Shown here one piece after another: positions 35,204 to 50,214 of a stretch of 64,000 bases of DNA. The number at the start of each line of letters is the position of its first letter. Position 1 is the first letter of the stretch. Position numbers and translations under genes: made by a program. The DNA comes from Blasia pusilla. Its lineage: Eukaryota > Marchantiophyta > Marchantiopsida > Blasiales. The stretch spans positions 13,640,001 through 13,704,000 of the forward strand of contig CM114275.1 of NCBI GenBank assembly GCA_050084515.1, given 5' to 3'. A model generated the notes under the pieces. The model ran no database searches, had not been told where the DNA came from, and saw only the letters and a program-made list of their open reading frames with translations.

Positions 35204-38200
35204 GTGAGAACTTGGGATGAAGGTACAGATGTGAGAGGACATCCGGAATGTCTAGAGTGTCGGGAGCATTATGGGAATTCAGAAAATTCCCATAATGTAA
35301 AAGCAATAGCTAATTGTTTTAGCAGCTTTAGAACAAAGCATATAGTGAATGAGAAGCACAAGGATAACTTTTGTAGGTGGAGGAAGTTTCCCTTGTCTTT
35401 GATGAAGACCATTGATATTGTGGAGATTCCCTTCTTTGATCATGGAGAAGCCATATCTAGAGGGATGGACATAGTATTGTGAATGAATGATGACTTGGGA
35501 GATGAAAAAGAGATCTTCATTATGGCACCGTTGCCATCTGATCCGAGGTATCCAAGTATGTCGTACTTGTTTAAAGTGAGGTGCTTTGTCTGTAGTAAGT
35601 TACACACAGACATGTGCCCAAAGAAGCTAAACTTGGAATACTATTTGAGACAACATTTGGTTAGTCGCGATCACTTAGATGCCTTGGACATCAAAGAAGC
35701 TATTTCTGAAATTGCATTGAGGTTTGGGAAGAGAGACAGGCCAAGGAAGGTAGATGGCAGGGATCCGTATCCTTCTCAAGGGTCAATATTGAAATTCTTC
35801 GGAGAGAATAAGACCAAGGCAGGGAGCTCGACAAGTAAAGGTGGGTGTGATCCTACTGTAGATCATGGATTAAGTTTACTGTGCTGGGGGTTGTGGGATG
35901 AAATGGTCAAAGGGAGAGGAGAGAACATGGATGTGAAGGGTGTTCTTGATGATCAAGAGGGAGGAGCGATGTGGGATTATGAGTTGACTTGATCTGCACA
36001 GGTTTACAATCCCAATACTGAAAATAATGGGTTGTTTTAAACACAAAAAATGTGAGAGATTATCCTATAATGGTGGAGGGTTTGTAAACCTAACATGTAC
36101 AAACTGTGAGTCTATAAAGCGGTTGGATGATTTCCGTGGTCGGGTGCACAGGGAAGTGGAAGCTTTAGTGCCCAGAGGAGAGAGAGATACCATTGGTGGG
36201 ATACGGTTGGACCGTCTCACCAAATGAGAACTCAAACGACATGTAGGTGCATTGTCTTCCAAATTTAGAGGGCAACGATGGCTTCTGTCACAATATGCAA
36301 CCAAAGTGGCTACCTTGAGTACAAAGCGCAAGAAGCTAGAAGAGTTGTTTGGAGTAGAAGCAGATAGGAAAGATTTGAGATTGTTCTTGAGGAATATAGT
36401 AAATGGACATAGGAATGGTGCTTTTGGTGGGAAGGAAGCTTTGTGGGATTTCATCATAGATGTAGCCAAAAATATAAGCAGGGCAGCCGAGGGATTCCGC
36501 TACAGTAAGAGAACTAGAGCCATAGCCCAAGCCATGTTGCAATTTGGTGGTCCGCAAATGGCCCATTATTTTCAGAAAAAATTAGGAGGGCCAAGTCTGA
36601 AGACTGTGAAGCGTGACACAGCAAAACTGCCACCTTTTAGAGCTAGACCTTGTGTGGAGATATTCCAAGAGGTGGCTCGAGTGTTATCAGCATCAAAGGT
36701 GGCCCTAGGAATTCATGGAGATGTGTCTATCATATTTGCGGAGGATGAAACTAGGATTAAAGAGAGACCAAGGTCTGTTCCTCCAGACAATCTACCTCTA
36801 TACAATTTATGGTTGAGTTCAAGTATAGTCTTGTTCATTTAATTGAGTCACAATCTTACTCAATGAATTGTTTTTCATAAATGGGAGGCAAAATACGACA
36901 CCTTTATTGGGTTCTGTGGCCAAACAGAAGGACATACATGTTCTTACGGACTAGAGGTTTTAGTGGGTGAAGATGATGAGGGATGTCATAAAATTGTGAG
37001 TACTTTTCAGGGCTAGACTAAAGGCATGTATGATCAAGTAGTCATTGTAAATCCTCTTCATGAGTCTATGCCCAAGTTAGCCATTTGTGTAACTGCAACT
37101 TGTAATAAATTCAGTGCAGATTGGGTGAGACATCAGTAGATTGAATTGAAATCCATGTGGGACAAGCATTGTCGTGCGGATGTTGGTCCTCTCTTAGGAC
37201 ATGCTAGTGATGGGGATGCTCATTAGTGAAAATTGATGATGGAAGACTATAGAGGAGCTAATAGTTGTGTTCCGCGGTATAGTGTGGGTTGGGAAGGGTG
37301 GTTGCACTCTGTGTATGTATTGCCTAATGGGGATCTGTACAATTTTGGAGACCAAGATCCAACCCACAACAGAAAGAAGGCAATTAACCCACTAGACCGA
37401 TGTTCTGCTACCTTAGTCCTTGGAGATCAACATGCCTCATTATCTTGTGTAACTAACGTATACAATCACTATAAATTGATTGAACATGGATTGAAGTGGG
37501 ATTTTGTGAATAGAAGCGATAGACATAATTGGGTAGGCCCTCATAGGATCGCTGCAAGGAGAGTGCAAGCTTGTTTGGAGGATATGTTTAACCGAATTGA
37601 TGCTCGCCATGATAGAAGCTTAGGGACTCAACTATACTTGGAGGTTTGTGAAGACTCCATATATATTTTCTTTTCACAACAACATGACTTGAGGGGTCGA
37701 GTAGTGTTAGCATCTAAAGTGTATTGGTTTTTCAAATTTTGGAGGCTTTGGTTGAAGTATGGGGATCATTCTATAATCGGAAATGATGGATCTGTGATAG
37801 AGAAAAACATGATATCTGTCCAAGCTTTCCATGATATTAACATGTCATGTCATTTCATTGTACTATTGATATGTGCCTTCCGTGACATGTGGGCATATCT
37901 CAAAGTTTCTTTTCACTTGTTGGGTTCTGACTCATGTGAAATATTTTTCAGCAAAGTAGGAGGCATGAGCGGCCATGAACAAAATTATGACTTTGGATCT
38001 TTGTTAGATAATGTTGTGGGAGTGAACCAAATCGCTGGCTTGGAGTTTGGTCCAGAGGGCTTGAAGATAGGTCGGTCACATCCAAAGCATGACCACGTGT
38101 GGGGTACTTTACATCCCTCAGGAGCAGAGGAGTTGGCTCCCGATTTGTTTGATTACTCATTAGTTGGGACTAATGAGCTAGTAGGTGACGCCGTTAAAGA

Positions 38201-39284
38201 GGGCTTGGATGCTGCCAAGTGCATACTAACCAGGTTGAACATGTCTCCTAGAAGTTCTTTGCCACTTGCCCAAAGAAGATGGTGGTTGCATCCTTGGGAT
38301 GTGGAGGCGGAGACATGGCCAGACACTGCTGTAATGAAGAAAGTTGTGACATGTGATGATGTTGAGGATCAATTGGATCATCAATCTACAGTAGGTCCAC
38401 GTCCTATTGAAGAATCAGGCATAGACTTTGTGGTGTTGGAAGATCCATAAGAAGATCTAAATTCTCTTGATGCATGGACTAATGTTGAAGAAACACATGT
38501 GCAAGCTCCTCCCTCTGCTATAGATGACAGTGCTTATATGGATTTAGATCTATCTACCTAGGTTGAGTAATTGGAACGTGAGGTAAGACATATATCTTCA
38601 CAAGTTTTGCAAGATGCCACCGATGTGCAAGTTCCTTACAGAGTGGTTTCGATAGTGACTTTTGAGGAGAAGGTATACTTCAAATCTAGACTTGTAAGTG
38701 AACTATCTTGCAATCCTTTCATGTCAAAGGATAGGCTAAAGTGGATGGCCCATAAGAAATTCTACACCACTGGTAAGGGCAAAGAATGCAACCCATATTC
38801 TCCATCTTGTTTTGTAAATATTGGAAGTGACATTGTTGTTTTGTTTGAGTCTTCTGCGCTTGCTCGTTCTTCCACTCAATCAAGTAAGTCAAAGAACAAA
38901 AAAGGCAATGAAAAAGAAGTGGAGCAAATGATTATCACTAAAGAATTTGGGTTAGGTCGCCTTTTGTTCATCAAACAAAAGTATGGAAGTCAATGGAGTA
39001 GATGTCATGGCCCCATCGATCTTTTGGACAGACCAATACCCTCGGTTGGACAAACATGGAGTGTATGTCAATTGCTCTATAATTGGTATAAGCGCTCTGG
39101 TAAAACCAATACCTTATTCACCTATGATGCATGTGACGGGCAGTATATTGATATTGAAATGGTGATTTATAATGTAAGTTTATCTATGAAGCCAAGTCTT
39201 ACGTCTCGAGTGTACTATTTGGATATATTTGACTTATATGTTTTCAATGAGTATATTCGTAGTGTGTCTTCATTTAGTAAGTGA
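35204..39284 (+). pseudogene. DDE transposase pseudogene resembling the P-element/THAP9 group
   Basis: ORFs 35,204-35,482, 35,483-35,992, 36,027-36,227, 36,252-36,842, 37,233-38,450 and 38,571-39,284 form one decayed protein. All from 36,027 onward share a single frame, broken only by stop codons. The N-terminal part (from about 35,570) has CFVCSKLHTDMC, then LRQHLVSRDHL, a C-x2-C...H-x5-H zinc-finger-like motif. Later come HGDVSIIFAEDETRIKE, EAKYDTFIGFCG, GHASDGD, DQDPTHNRKKAINPL, LWLKYGDHSI and SDSCEIFFSKVGGM. The Asp/Glu placement and the D-P-x-H and E-x-FFS segments resemble P-element/THAP9 transposases, but the match is from memory of the fold and another DDE superfamily is possible. No flanking terminal repeats were found. 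Confidence 0.5.
35267..35297. repeat. Perfect 13-bp inverted repeat
   Basis: CATTATGGGAATT (35,267-35,279) and its exact complement (35,285-35,297) flank a 5-base loop, inside the first ORF of the transposase pseudogene. Confidence 0.8.
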
Positions 39285-41735
39285 GTTGCTTGCATGTAGG
39301 AGTACATGAAGATTATCATACTTGATATTTTGTTGCTTGCTTAGGTATGTAGAAGGCACGCCAAAATTCTGTAGTTGTGATGTTTAGTGGGTGGGAATAG
39401 GCTAGGGGGAATGACGGGTTGGCAATTTGAGCATCAAGTTCATTATGAGGTTCAAATCCTTTCCGTCATAGGTGCCAACCTTATCGGGAACAACTCAAGT
39501 TATACCAATTCATGGAGATGTCATGCAGATAACTCTTCCTTATTTGAGTGCACATGTTCATTGAATAATCTGAACTACTTCCCAAAAGAGTATGCCCCTA
39601 CTCTGAATGTCTCATTCTCCAATCTTAATGAAAAGCATGACATCGTGTATAGACTCTACTTGAAAATTAAAAGCACCTTCGTCTTCTAAGCTAGTGGGCT
39701 CGCCATTTTTGCAATCATTAGAGTTATATGTACAGATCAAATTAGTTGAAGGAAGGATCTTGAATTTTCTTGCCCTCGAACCCGATTTGGTTGAGTGTCA
39801 ATAAAATGAAGAGACCCAAGTGCTTGGTTACCAATTAACCACAACTTGCACACAAAATGACTGAACTTAGCAGAAGGTACTTTTCTTTACTTTCAAGCCC
39901 CTAAATAAATCAAGGACGAGAATTTACTTAACAAAATACAGGGGTCATAATTTTTGGAAAATTGCAGATTAAAAGTCAGTAAGGGGGAAGAAAACAAATC
40001 TACACTTATAAGTTAGGGGGTCTAAATCCTAAAGCGTCATACGTGGTATAGGAGGTTTTCATAGAGTGTCCCCGAGATCTCTGTCGGTCATTTCCATGAC
40101 TCTAGTAGTGATGGGCGTGCATATGACTATAGTCATTTAATATGATAGTCTTGGTCATAGATTTATATAAATCGTGTTGTGTGGTCATATGTGTGGTTAT
40201 GACAATTGTAATTGACATCTATATGCGTGAGATATTTGAATCTCATAGTCATGGTTGGATAGTTTACTTAATAACTCGTTTAAATGAATGAAAGAGTAAA
40301 CATTATATTTCGTTAATAATACATTAGCCAAATTCATACTCACTATCAAAATCTTTGAGATTCAGTTTGCAAAAATGAATATTTTAGATTAGCATTTTGT
40401 TGGTTGTAGGTTGGCCTATTGCAAGTAGGAAACAAAAACATAAAATCACAAAACACTAGGGGAACATTTCACACTAAGCTGAAATGCAATAGCTTTTAAC
40501 TAAAAGGCATGAGATTCTCATGAGATTCTCATGGCCATTATTCAAGCACAATTTCGAGATATGGCTACTCTAATCATCCTTGGAGAATAATTCAAAAACC
40601 GTATATATGTCTTTACAGAAACGAAAAGAAAAACCAAGAATTCATAATAGTTGCTACTCATAAAACCTGAGTTTTAGGCCATTCCATAACCTGAAGTTTG
40701 GCAAACATGGACAAAAAAAAGAAGACAAAATTATTAAATCTAAAATATGCACTAATGAAATACTTTCTTTAAGTCCAAATCTGGCCAAATAATGGCAGAT
40801 CCAATTGCATCTCCAAGTGTGTATTGGGAAGGATCATCATTTGTATTCGACTCCCATAATTGTTACTCGTGGTGGATGATATTCCTAAAGTCCACATTTA
40901 CTATGTTAGGAGCAATCTATGTTCCATGGAACTTACGACAACCACACAGACGTGAAACTACCCTTGATCCCAAGACATTTTGACCAAGTTTTCGTTGTAT
41001 GAGGTGAACTTCATCTCCCAAATTAAGCTGCAAACATACCAATTCATATAAAACAATTAGATGGATATAAACACCCTTTCACAAGAATGTAGAATTTGGA
41101 AAACTCTCATTGATTACCTTTGTGAAGGTCCATCCGCCTACTAGAAAATACCGCAAAAATTCGACCATTCCCACCTGGTTAGGTATTAGAAATAAGATGA
41201 CTTCTTTGCACTATGATTCGCAGCTAACTATAAAAGCAAGGAGTTATATATTGGAAAACAAAGATATCAAACATACCATGTAGAAGTGTGAGGCCATGCA
41301 AGGTAACTCGTACATCCACAAGATTGAAAGAGATCAATATTACTTATTCTTTCTATCGATTACTAACAAGAGGAATACAAAACAAAAAACCCCTTCGTAT
41401 GCTCTAACACAATAGGAGTTTTATTGAGAAACCCTGCCATCTATGGGTTCCGGAAGTGGGCAAGGAGATGGTAGATTCTTACCCTTAAAATTTTTGGTAG
41501 GGCTAAGATCCTATCAAATAGTGCAATGGGTCTTCTCTTATGCAGAATGTTTATCTTCACTTCAAAGAGGAGGCTTCAAAGCCTATACAAGAAATGGTTT
41601 GTATTGAAAGGGATAGAAGTATTGGATGAACTACTTACCATGATACTTGGAACCCCCTTCAAATCTCCAAATCATAGTTGATGGATTCGTAAGTAATAGC
41701 TATCTCTCGAGGCTACGAGAACCGCTACTTAATGA

Positions 41736-41739
<4 letters not shown>
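39285..41739. other. Unassigned flank of the transposase
   Basis: An unrecognised ORF at 39,387-39,689 (+, 100 codons) may be the tail of the same element. 40,080-40,290 contains several GTCAT words like the CACTA-type subterminal region, but no terminus. Nothing else identifiable. Confidence 0.35.

Positions 41740-41811
<72 letters not shown>
41740..41811. repeat. (CT)n microsatellite, about 36 units
   Basis: An uninterrupted CT dinucleotide run of about 72 bp. Confidence 0.95.
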
Positions 41812-41813
<2 letters not shown>

Positions 41814-43349
41814 AATCATCTGAGAACAAAATCCAACATATAGTTTTTTTGTATTGAGAAATTCAACAAAATGATTGATGTTGAAGTTCTCAAGATGCCC
41901 AGATGCTGCTTTCCCTTTACTCACTATATACATTGCTTTCCAACATCATGCATATGGTTAGACATATGCTTGAATTTTATCTTGAAACAATCTACTTCAA
42001 TGTATGCATCTCCAAAGCTATCCTCTGATACATGAGTTAGGAATTCCAATAGTGAAACACCATTACACTTTCATACAGGCAAAAGCATATGAATCCAATA
42101 TCCTAGACATAGACACCCTTAATGTAATCCTCATCAACTTTGGTCACTACACGACAATTTGGCTTCCAACAAGTACATAGCATTCTTGATCTCATACTCA
42201 CACTCGAGGGTACTCATTCAAGAGACTACCAAGATCAAACTTGCCTCAAAACCTAACAAACGATTATGTTGCTTTGTTACTAGAAGGCATCTTGCCTCCG
42301 CTTGAATCAACTATTAATCGAGAGAGTTGTGAGGTATCCTAGTCGTTATTAGTCAAATTTCATCTCTTGAACATGTCGTGGATCAACTTCTCTTCTTTAG
42401 ACGTGGCCAAGGGGTGTACTTTAACGAGCTCAAAGATGTCCTCAACACTTTAACAAACGGATACAGAGGGAGAGAAAGAATTAAGACACTACACACTAGT
42501 CGTTGTGCCTCTAATCCATGAGTTTCTCTATGGAAATCTCTGTTGCCTAGGCTGAAGATGAAAACTTTGCCGAAGACCCTATATTCTTGTCCATTTTGCT
42601 CCGATTTGTCCTCGCACTTTCCTCTCCCAAATACGACATGTTCTTGCCACAAATTCAAATATTTCCGTCTACAAGTCTAAGATGCATATTCTCAAGTGTG
42701 TTGTGCTATAGTCAACATCTCTTGCTTCGGATCCCGATTACAAGAGCAAGACGCGTAGAGAAAGCTTGAGGAAAAAAATGAAGGTAGGTCCCTCAGATAC
42801 TCCCAACACACCTCATATTCTCAAATGCCATGGATTACAAGCTCAATTATGAAGAAAGAGTGAGGATGAGGTAGGTAGTGACAGCGATGAGACAAAGTAC
42901 AAGGTAGTAACAAGTTACGCAGGCTCTGCAGGAATAGAACTCCCGCGCGCGCGCGAACTCTTTAGGGAAAGAAATGGCCACAGAGGAATAAAGCAAGGGA
43001 AAGGGAGGGAGGGAAAGGAATTTGAAGGAAGGAGGGAATCGAATGGAGGGGAGGGAGAGAGGGAAAGTGAACCAAACAAAAGGAAGCAAAATATGAAGAG
43101 AATGAAGTTAAGGTGGCATTGGGGACATGAGGAGAGGGAGGACAAGAGGAAGAGAGAGGGAAAGGGAAGTGGAAGAGCCAAGAGTGGGAGGGGAGGAAAT
43201 TATATTGCAAAGAAGCAAAAAAATTCAAGGCAAGGCACCCAAATTGAATGTAGCCATACACCAAAGGAATACCAAAGTCGTCTTTTGAGCTTCCAACTTC
43301 TATATCCAAACCTTTTCCAAGCTCAAACTTTCCAAGCAAATGTTTAACA
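41812..43349. other. Unassigned, with a purine-rich block
   Basis: 42,985-43,195 is almost all purine on the plus strand, with repeated GGGAGGGAGGG and GGGGAGGGAG words; the overlapping minus-strand ORFs (Ser/Pro/Phe-rich) are its shadow. A CGCGCGCGCG run lies near 42,944. Confidence 0.45.
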
Positions 43350-44560
43350 CCCTCTCAACCCACTTGAACGGTTTGGATCTTGCTCTCCCAATACCAATTT
43401 GAAATAAAAAATCCCCTTCTTTGACATCATTTTCCATTTCTTACTCCCTCCTTGGAGATTCACTCACAGAGGTAAAATTCACCAAGCCTCCAACCTTCAT
43501 TTCATATGCCCTGAAAAAGTCTTAGGACTTTTTAATGATCAAACCTTGACTCAAGCCCTCTTGTAATGCCTTACGCTCTTTGCGGCAACATCTCGGTTAG
43601 ATATAGAGTTACCACCATTGGACGGCCTTGATAAATTGTTGGGTGATGGAAACCCGTCAATTGAAGAAGATGAATGGTTCAAATTTTATGAGATAGGCAC
43701 AAAAGAGGACATGAAAATACCATTCTTTGGCACCATCTTCCATGTTTTACTCCCTTCTTGGAGATAAAATCACCTTGGAAAAATTCACCAAGCCTAAAAA
43801 GCTAATCTCACATGCGTTGAAAAAGTTTTGGATTTTTTGAGTGAGAAACCATTCACTTCTGCCCTCTTCTCATCACATGAACCGTTTGCGTCAACATCTT
43901 GATTGGATCTTAACTTCCCACCATTGGATGATCCTCAAAATTTGATGGATGATGTAAAAAATTCCTCTGAAGAGGGTGGATGGCTCAGATTTTGTCAATT
44001 AGGCACAAAAGTAACAATAAAATTCACCTTGCCTCTTTCATCGTAGCTTTTTAATTTCGTTTTTAAATTTTGGAATCCTTAAAAAATCATCCGAGCTCTC
44101 ACGAATGTGTTGCATCTTCTAAAATAATTCTAGATTTATGGATGACCAAGAAAGAAGATATTCCAAAATGAAGTATGATGACCAAGAACTACGATCTTCT
44201 AACTTCTTTTCTTGTTGGTGGTGTTTTAAAATTTCCTTGGGTTCTAGATTTCAAACTTTTCCAACCGTTCGATGAAGCTGAAACTTTGCAAGAATAGGTA
44301 AATCACCCCTTCAAATCACTTCAACGGTTTCGATCTTGCTTCCCAATTCCAGTTGGATTGAAAAATATCATTCTTTGGCACCATCTTCCATTTTTTACTC
44401 CCTCCTTGGAGATGCATTCACCTTGAAAAAATTCACCAATCCTAAAACCCTAATTTCACATGCCTTGGAGAAGTTTTAGGCTTTTTGAGTTAGAAACCCT
44501 TCACTTGTCACTAACTTCACCAACCTCACAACTCTAATTTCACATGACTTGGAAAAGTTT
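43350..44560. repeat. Degenerate ~305-bp repeat array
   Basis: Blocks with CCATCTTCCATTTTTTACTC, CTTGGAGAT and TTCACCAAKCCT recur near 43,425, 43,730 and 44,380, with a trailing partial near 44,512. A second marker, CACCATTGGAYG followed by GGCACAAAAG, recurs at 43,611 and 43,917 (306-bp step). Copies are strongly diverged. No coding signal. Confidence 0.55.
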
Positions 44561-45329
44561 CATGCTTTTTTTTTTTATGATTACTTTTGGCCTACTTATG
44601 TTATGTTTACGATTTTCATTTTTAAATATTGAATTTATCCATTTTTGGATATTATGGTTATTTTTATTAAATAAATTTTTTGCATGAGATTCATTTTCAT
44701 TAAAAAATTGATATTTTTATTTTAATGATTTAAAAAAATTTATTCAAATTTTTATGTTAATGATTTATTATTTTAAATATTTTTGGACTCAATAGAGAAT
44801 CTCTACTCCAAAGGATTTCATGTTTGCTTTGATTTAATGGTTTATTCTTATGTTATGTTTAATACTTAATTATGAGTTCATTAGATAATAGTTATATTAT
44901 TATCACTCTTATTTATTCAGATTATTCCATATTCTTGATATGTGATTAAATGATAGAAAATTTTCAACATAGGTAGATTCCTTCAGTATCCAAGGAAAAC
45001 TAATTACTTCATTTTTCTTTGATTGATTTTTTTAATGTCATTTTTCCATAATTTCTCCTAAGGTTGGTTTTATTTTATATATATATATATATTCTCCAAA
45101 TTATGTTTTCCAATACACGTGTGTGAGAAAATGATAGAGATTACTAAGCCTGTCACAAGATATGATTGTACATGATTGAGTTATTTCTAGTACTAGTAGA
45201 GTCATTACGTTATGACTCATTTAGTTTTCCAAATCATAAAAAATGACTCAACCAATAGAGTTATATTTTCAGTCCTTTTGTACATAAGTCATATTAAGTC
45301 AAGTCATAAAAACCATAGTTTTCTATGTT
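44561..45329. other. AT-rich sequence with a possible CACTA-like end
   Basis: A very AT-rich block contains (TA)9-10 near 45,079. From 45,170 to 45,326 GTCAT and GACTCA words cluster, and the right end on the minus strand reads CATAGAAAACTATGGTTTTTATGAC, similar to the termini at 2,457 and 2,850 but lacking an exact CACTA. Confidence 0.35.
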
Positions 45330-47759
<2,430 letters not shown>

Positions 47760-48479
47760 AGAGAGGTGCTCCTAAGGCCCAACATGAGAAAGATGGCTTG
47801 AGAAAACCATCTCTCCCTCTTATATCCTTGGGAAGGCTCTTGCCCAAAATGCCATCCCAACAGTAACCTCCATGCATAGGTTATTGGATGATTATTGACG
47901 TGGTCAATGGGTCACCTAACTAACTAGGACCAAAATAGGGAAATCGTAAAAAATGACACTCTCGACGTAACGGACCTATCACCAACCTCATCTAAAATCT
48001 CAATAAAAAGTTACACCGAACAACCCATTGACCCGCTATGCCGTCGACTCGATAAGACTCTACCTACGTCTAACTAAGATGTGACCGAAGCAAGGAACAC
48101 GTGAGTAGTCAAGATGGCCCAGACGCCACAAGACTAATCGAAAAATGCAAAGGACGGAAAGACAACCATGCAACGCCAAAAAAGGAGTCAAGATGAGCTC
48201 TAGCCATGAGAAACATGAAACATAGTTCCAAGCTCCAAGATGTATTTAGGGAGCAAAGAGTTGCATTAGCTACAAGAAGCCTCCGCCTAGCCATCTTGAA
48301 GGATAACTAGTCAAACGTCGATATGCGGTCACAAACCAAGTTTGGGTTGAGGGCCAAAATTAAGAGCCCAAGAGGGGAAATGGGGAAGGTGGGTTTCTCC
48401 TAGAGAATCCTAGAAGGAGTTACTCGTGTATAGGGATGAGATGGATATCAAACACCTCAATCAATGATTGAGAAAGATA

Positions 48480-49010
48480 GAGCATGTTTTGGGGACTTAT
48501 CACCTTCCGAGAGCCAAGTGGGGAATCAAGGCCTCTCTAAAATTAGAGGCATATGCACTCATGTGGTACTAGGAATTTTGCAAGGATAAGAGCACTACAG
48601 AACTGGATTGGGGGTTGTTCACCTCAGAAATGAAGAGGTGTTTGGCTCCTCGCGATCATGCGATCCAAGCCATAATTTGATTATGATAAATTTGGCGTTG
48701 GGGTACGTATAGAAAGGAAACACTGAGCCTTTTCCTTTTCACATACAGATATATATTAGGGTTGTGTCACCCACATAGTATATGACTCAAAAGGAGATAG
48801 TCTTTAGAGTCTAGCCAAAATGTGCGACGATAAGTACTGTAGTGCGAACACGTTCGATCACAATACTAGTTGAGTCGTACGATGTGTTGGTAGGGAGTAT
48901 TGTGTTATATCCCTTAGGATTCATTCTTGATTTTTTGGAGGAGACCATTGCTTATTGGATAGGATGGCGATTAGGTGATGGACATATGAGTCAATTACCC
49001 ATGCAGTTTA
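48480..49010 (+). pseudogene. Retroelement gag and protease-linker remnant
   Basis: Bases 48,500-48,680 read RAKWGIKASLKLEAYALMWY, a stop, then EFCKDKSTTELDWGLFTSEM and LAPRDHAIQAI, the W-x(n)-W-x3-F pattern of gypsy gag. After a gap lacking the DLGA segment, 48,875-49,005 reads YDVLVGSIVLYPLGFILDFL, then WRLGDGHMSQLPMQF, matching the antisense copy at 31,505-31,690. The reading frame is broken in several places. It lies directly upstream of the methyltransferase remnant. Confidence 0.55.
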
Positions 49011-49365
49011 TGGGATGAGGAGGTCAACCACGTGACAATATGATGATCACATTGGCAACATTCATAAGTGGTGTTAGCTAGCTAAAATAGTTTTTGGAGG
49101 GGAATGCACATATAGAGGATATCCCAATGGCGGATAGTCCCATAGAGAGATATGCAGGTGTCTCTTTCCATATTATTGAGACCTCTTCGAATTCACCGTT
49201 GTGGGGTACGATTTGTGATTTGCAGAGGAGTGCATACGAGCTTGTGAGGTAGGCATGGATTCATGTCTTTATCCTTGAGCAGAGAGAGTCAGGTGACGAT
49301 CGGGATCCTAGAGTATTAACACCATTGGATGCCATACGTGTTATGTGGTAGTGTCAAGAGGAGGA

Positions 49366-50190
49366 TGTCATAGTGTTAGATGTCTTCGAAGGGATCAATA
49401 TGGGATTGGCGGCGATGTTATAGATAGAAATAGGGGTGCATCAATACCTTAATGTGGAGAGAGATAAGATCAAACAACAAGTCTTATTGCGCCATTTGGC
49501 GAGGTTGACCTAGAGCTATCTTGGCTTATTGATGGTATTTGTAGTTTGGGGATATCAGCATACACTACGCATCGATATTTTGTTGTTGGGGGCATATGAC
49601 CTAGATAGAGTTGGCACCACTCATTTGGTGATTTCTGGATGGCCATGTCAGGGTCATTCATCGGCTGGCCGAGGGGTTGTATTGCAGGATTCGAGATCAG
49701 GGATGTATTGGGAGACGATGTGAGTATTACAACACTTGCATGAGAGTCAAACTTGTTCTCCAACGTATGTTATGGAGAGTGTACCATTATTGGGAGACAC
49801 TCGTGCATAAGTGATGATGATTGTGCATCATGTGAGGTCATGGTTGGGACGTGTTGTATTGTTGGATGTGGCGAGAGTTGGATCGCACGCACATCCTCCA
49901 TAGTTATGGTGGAGGAACCTTCTACCACCGAAGGTATTGAGGCAAGCTTATGATGGAGTTCAAAGAGCAACTTAAGAGTGGATGCTATCTTGGGTCCAAG
50001 GCGTCGGTCTGAGGTGGTGTCATAGGATGATAGACCACCACTGGCGGTAGCCAATATGATGGGGGAGTTGAGGGTAGCCTTACCTACGTCGGTGAGCTTC
50101 CCAACAACCCATACGTTTTGTCACGAAAGACCATGCATGATTTAGGATAAGGAGACCCAAGAATTAGAGGAGCCTATTGTTGATGAGCGT
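49366..50190 (+). pseudogene. Retroelement-encoded cytosine-5 DNA methyltransferase, decayed
   Basis: This would have transferred methyl groups to cytosine in DNA. Motif I is at 49,373-49,420 (VLDVFEGINMGLAAML, the S-adenosylmethionine loop), followed by NVERDK with the acidic residue of motif II. Motif IV is at 49,637-49,700 (GWPCQGHSSAG, then DSRSGMYWE); the catalytic Cys codon is 49,646-49,648. Motif VI is at 49,769-49,783 as MESV in place of ENV. A segment like motif VIII follows (VVLLDVARVGSHAHPP, then LWWRNLLPPKVLRQAY). After a frameshift, 50,030-50,190 reads LAVANMMGELRVALPTSVSF. One frame runs from motif I to about 50,020, broken by stops at 49,421, 49,721 and others. gag sequence lies just upstream. 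DNA methyltransferases in retrotransposons are known from charophytes and dinoflagellates. Confidence 0.72.
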
Positions 50191-50214
50191 GAGCCATGGT
50201 CACAAAAAAATGCA

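Noticed and set aside
35483-39284. hAT superfamily transposase
   Set aside because: Zinc-finger-like N-terminus fits, but I could not see a hAT dimerisation segment; the D-P-x-H and E-x-FFS segments fit the P-like group better. Left as uncertain.
39440-39480. GGTTCAAATCC as a tRNA T-arm
   Set aside because: The upstream bases do not fold into the acceptor, D and anticodon arms.
41700-41933. ORF with a long Arg-Glu repeat
   Set aside because: Translation of the (CT)n microsatellite on the opposite strand.
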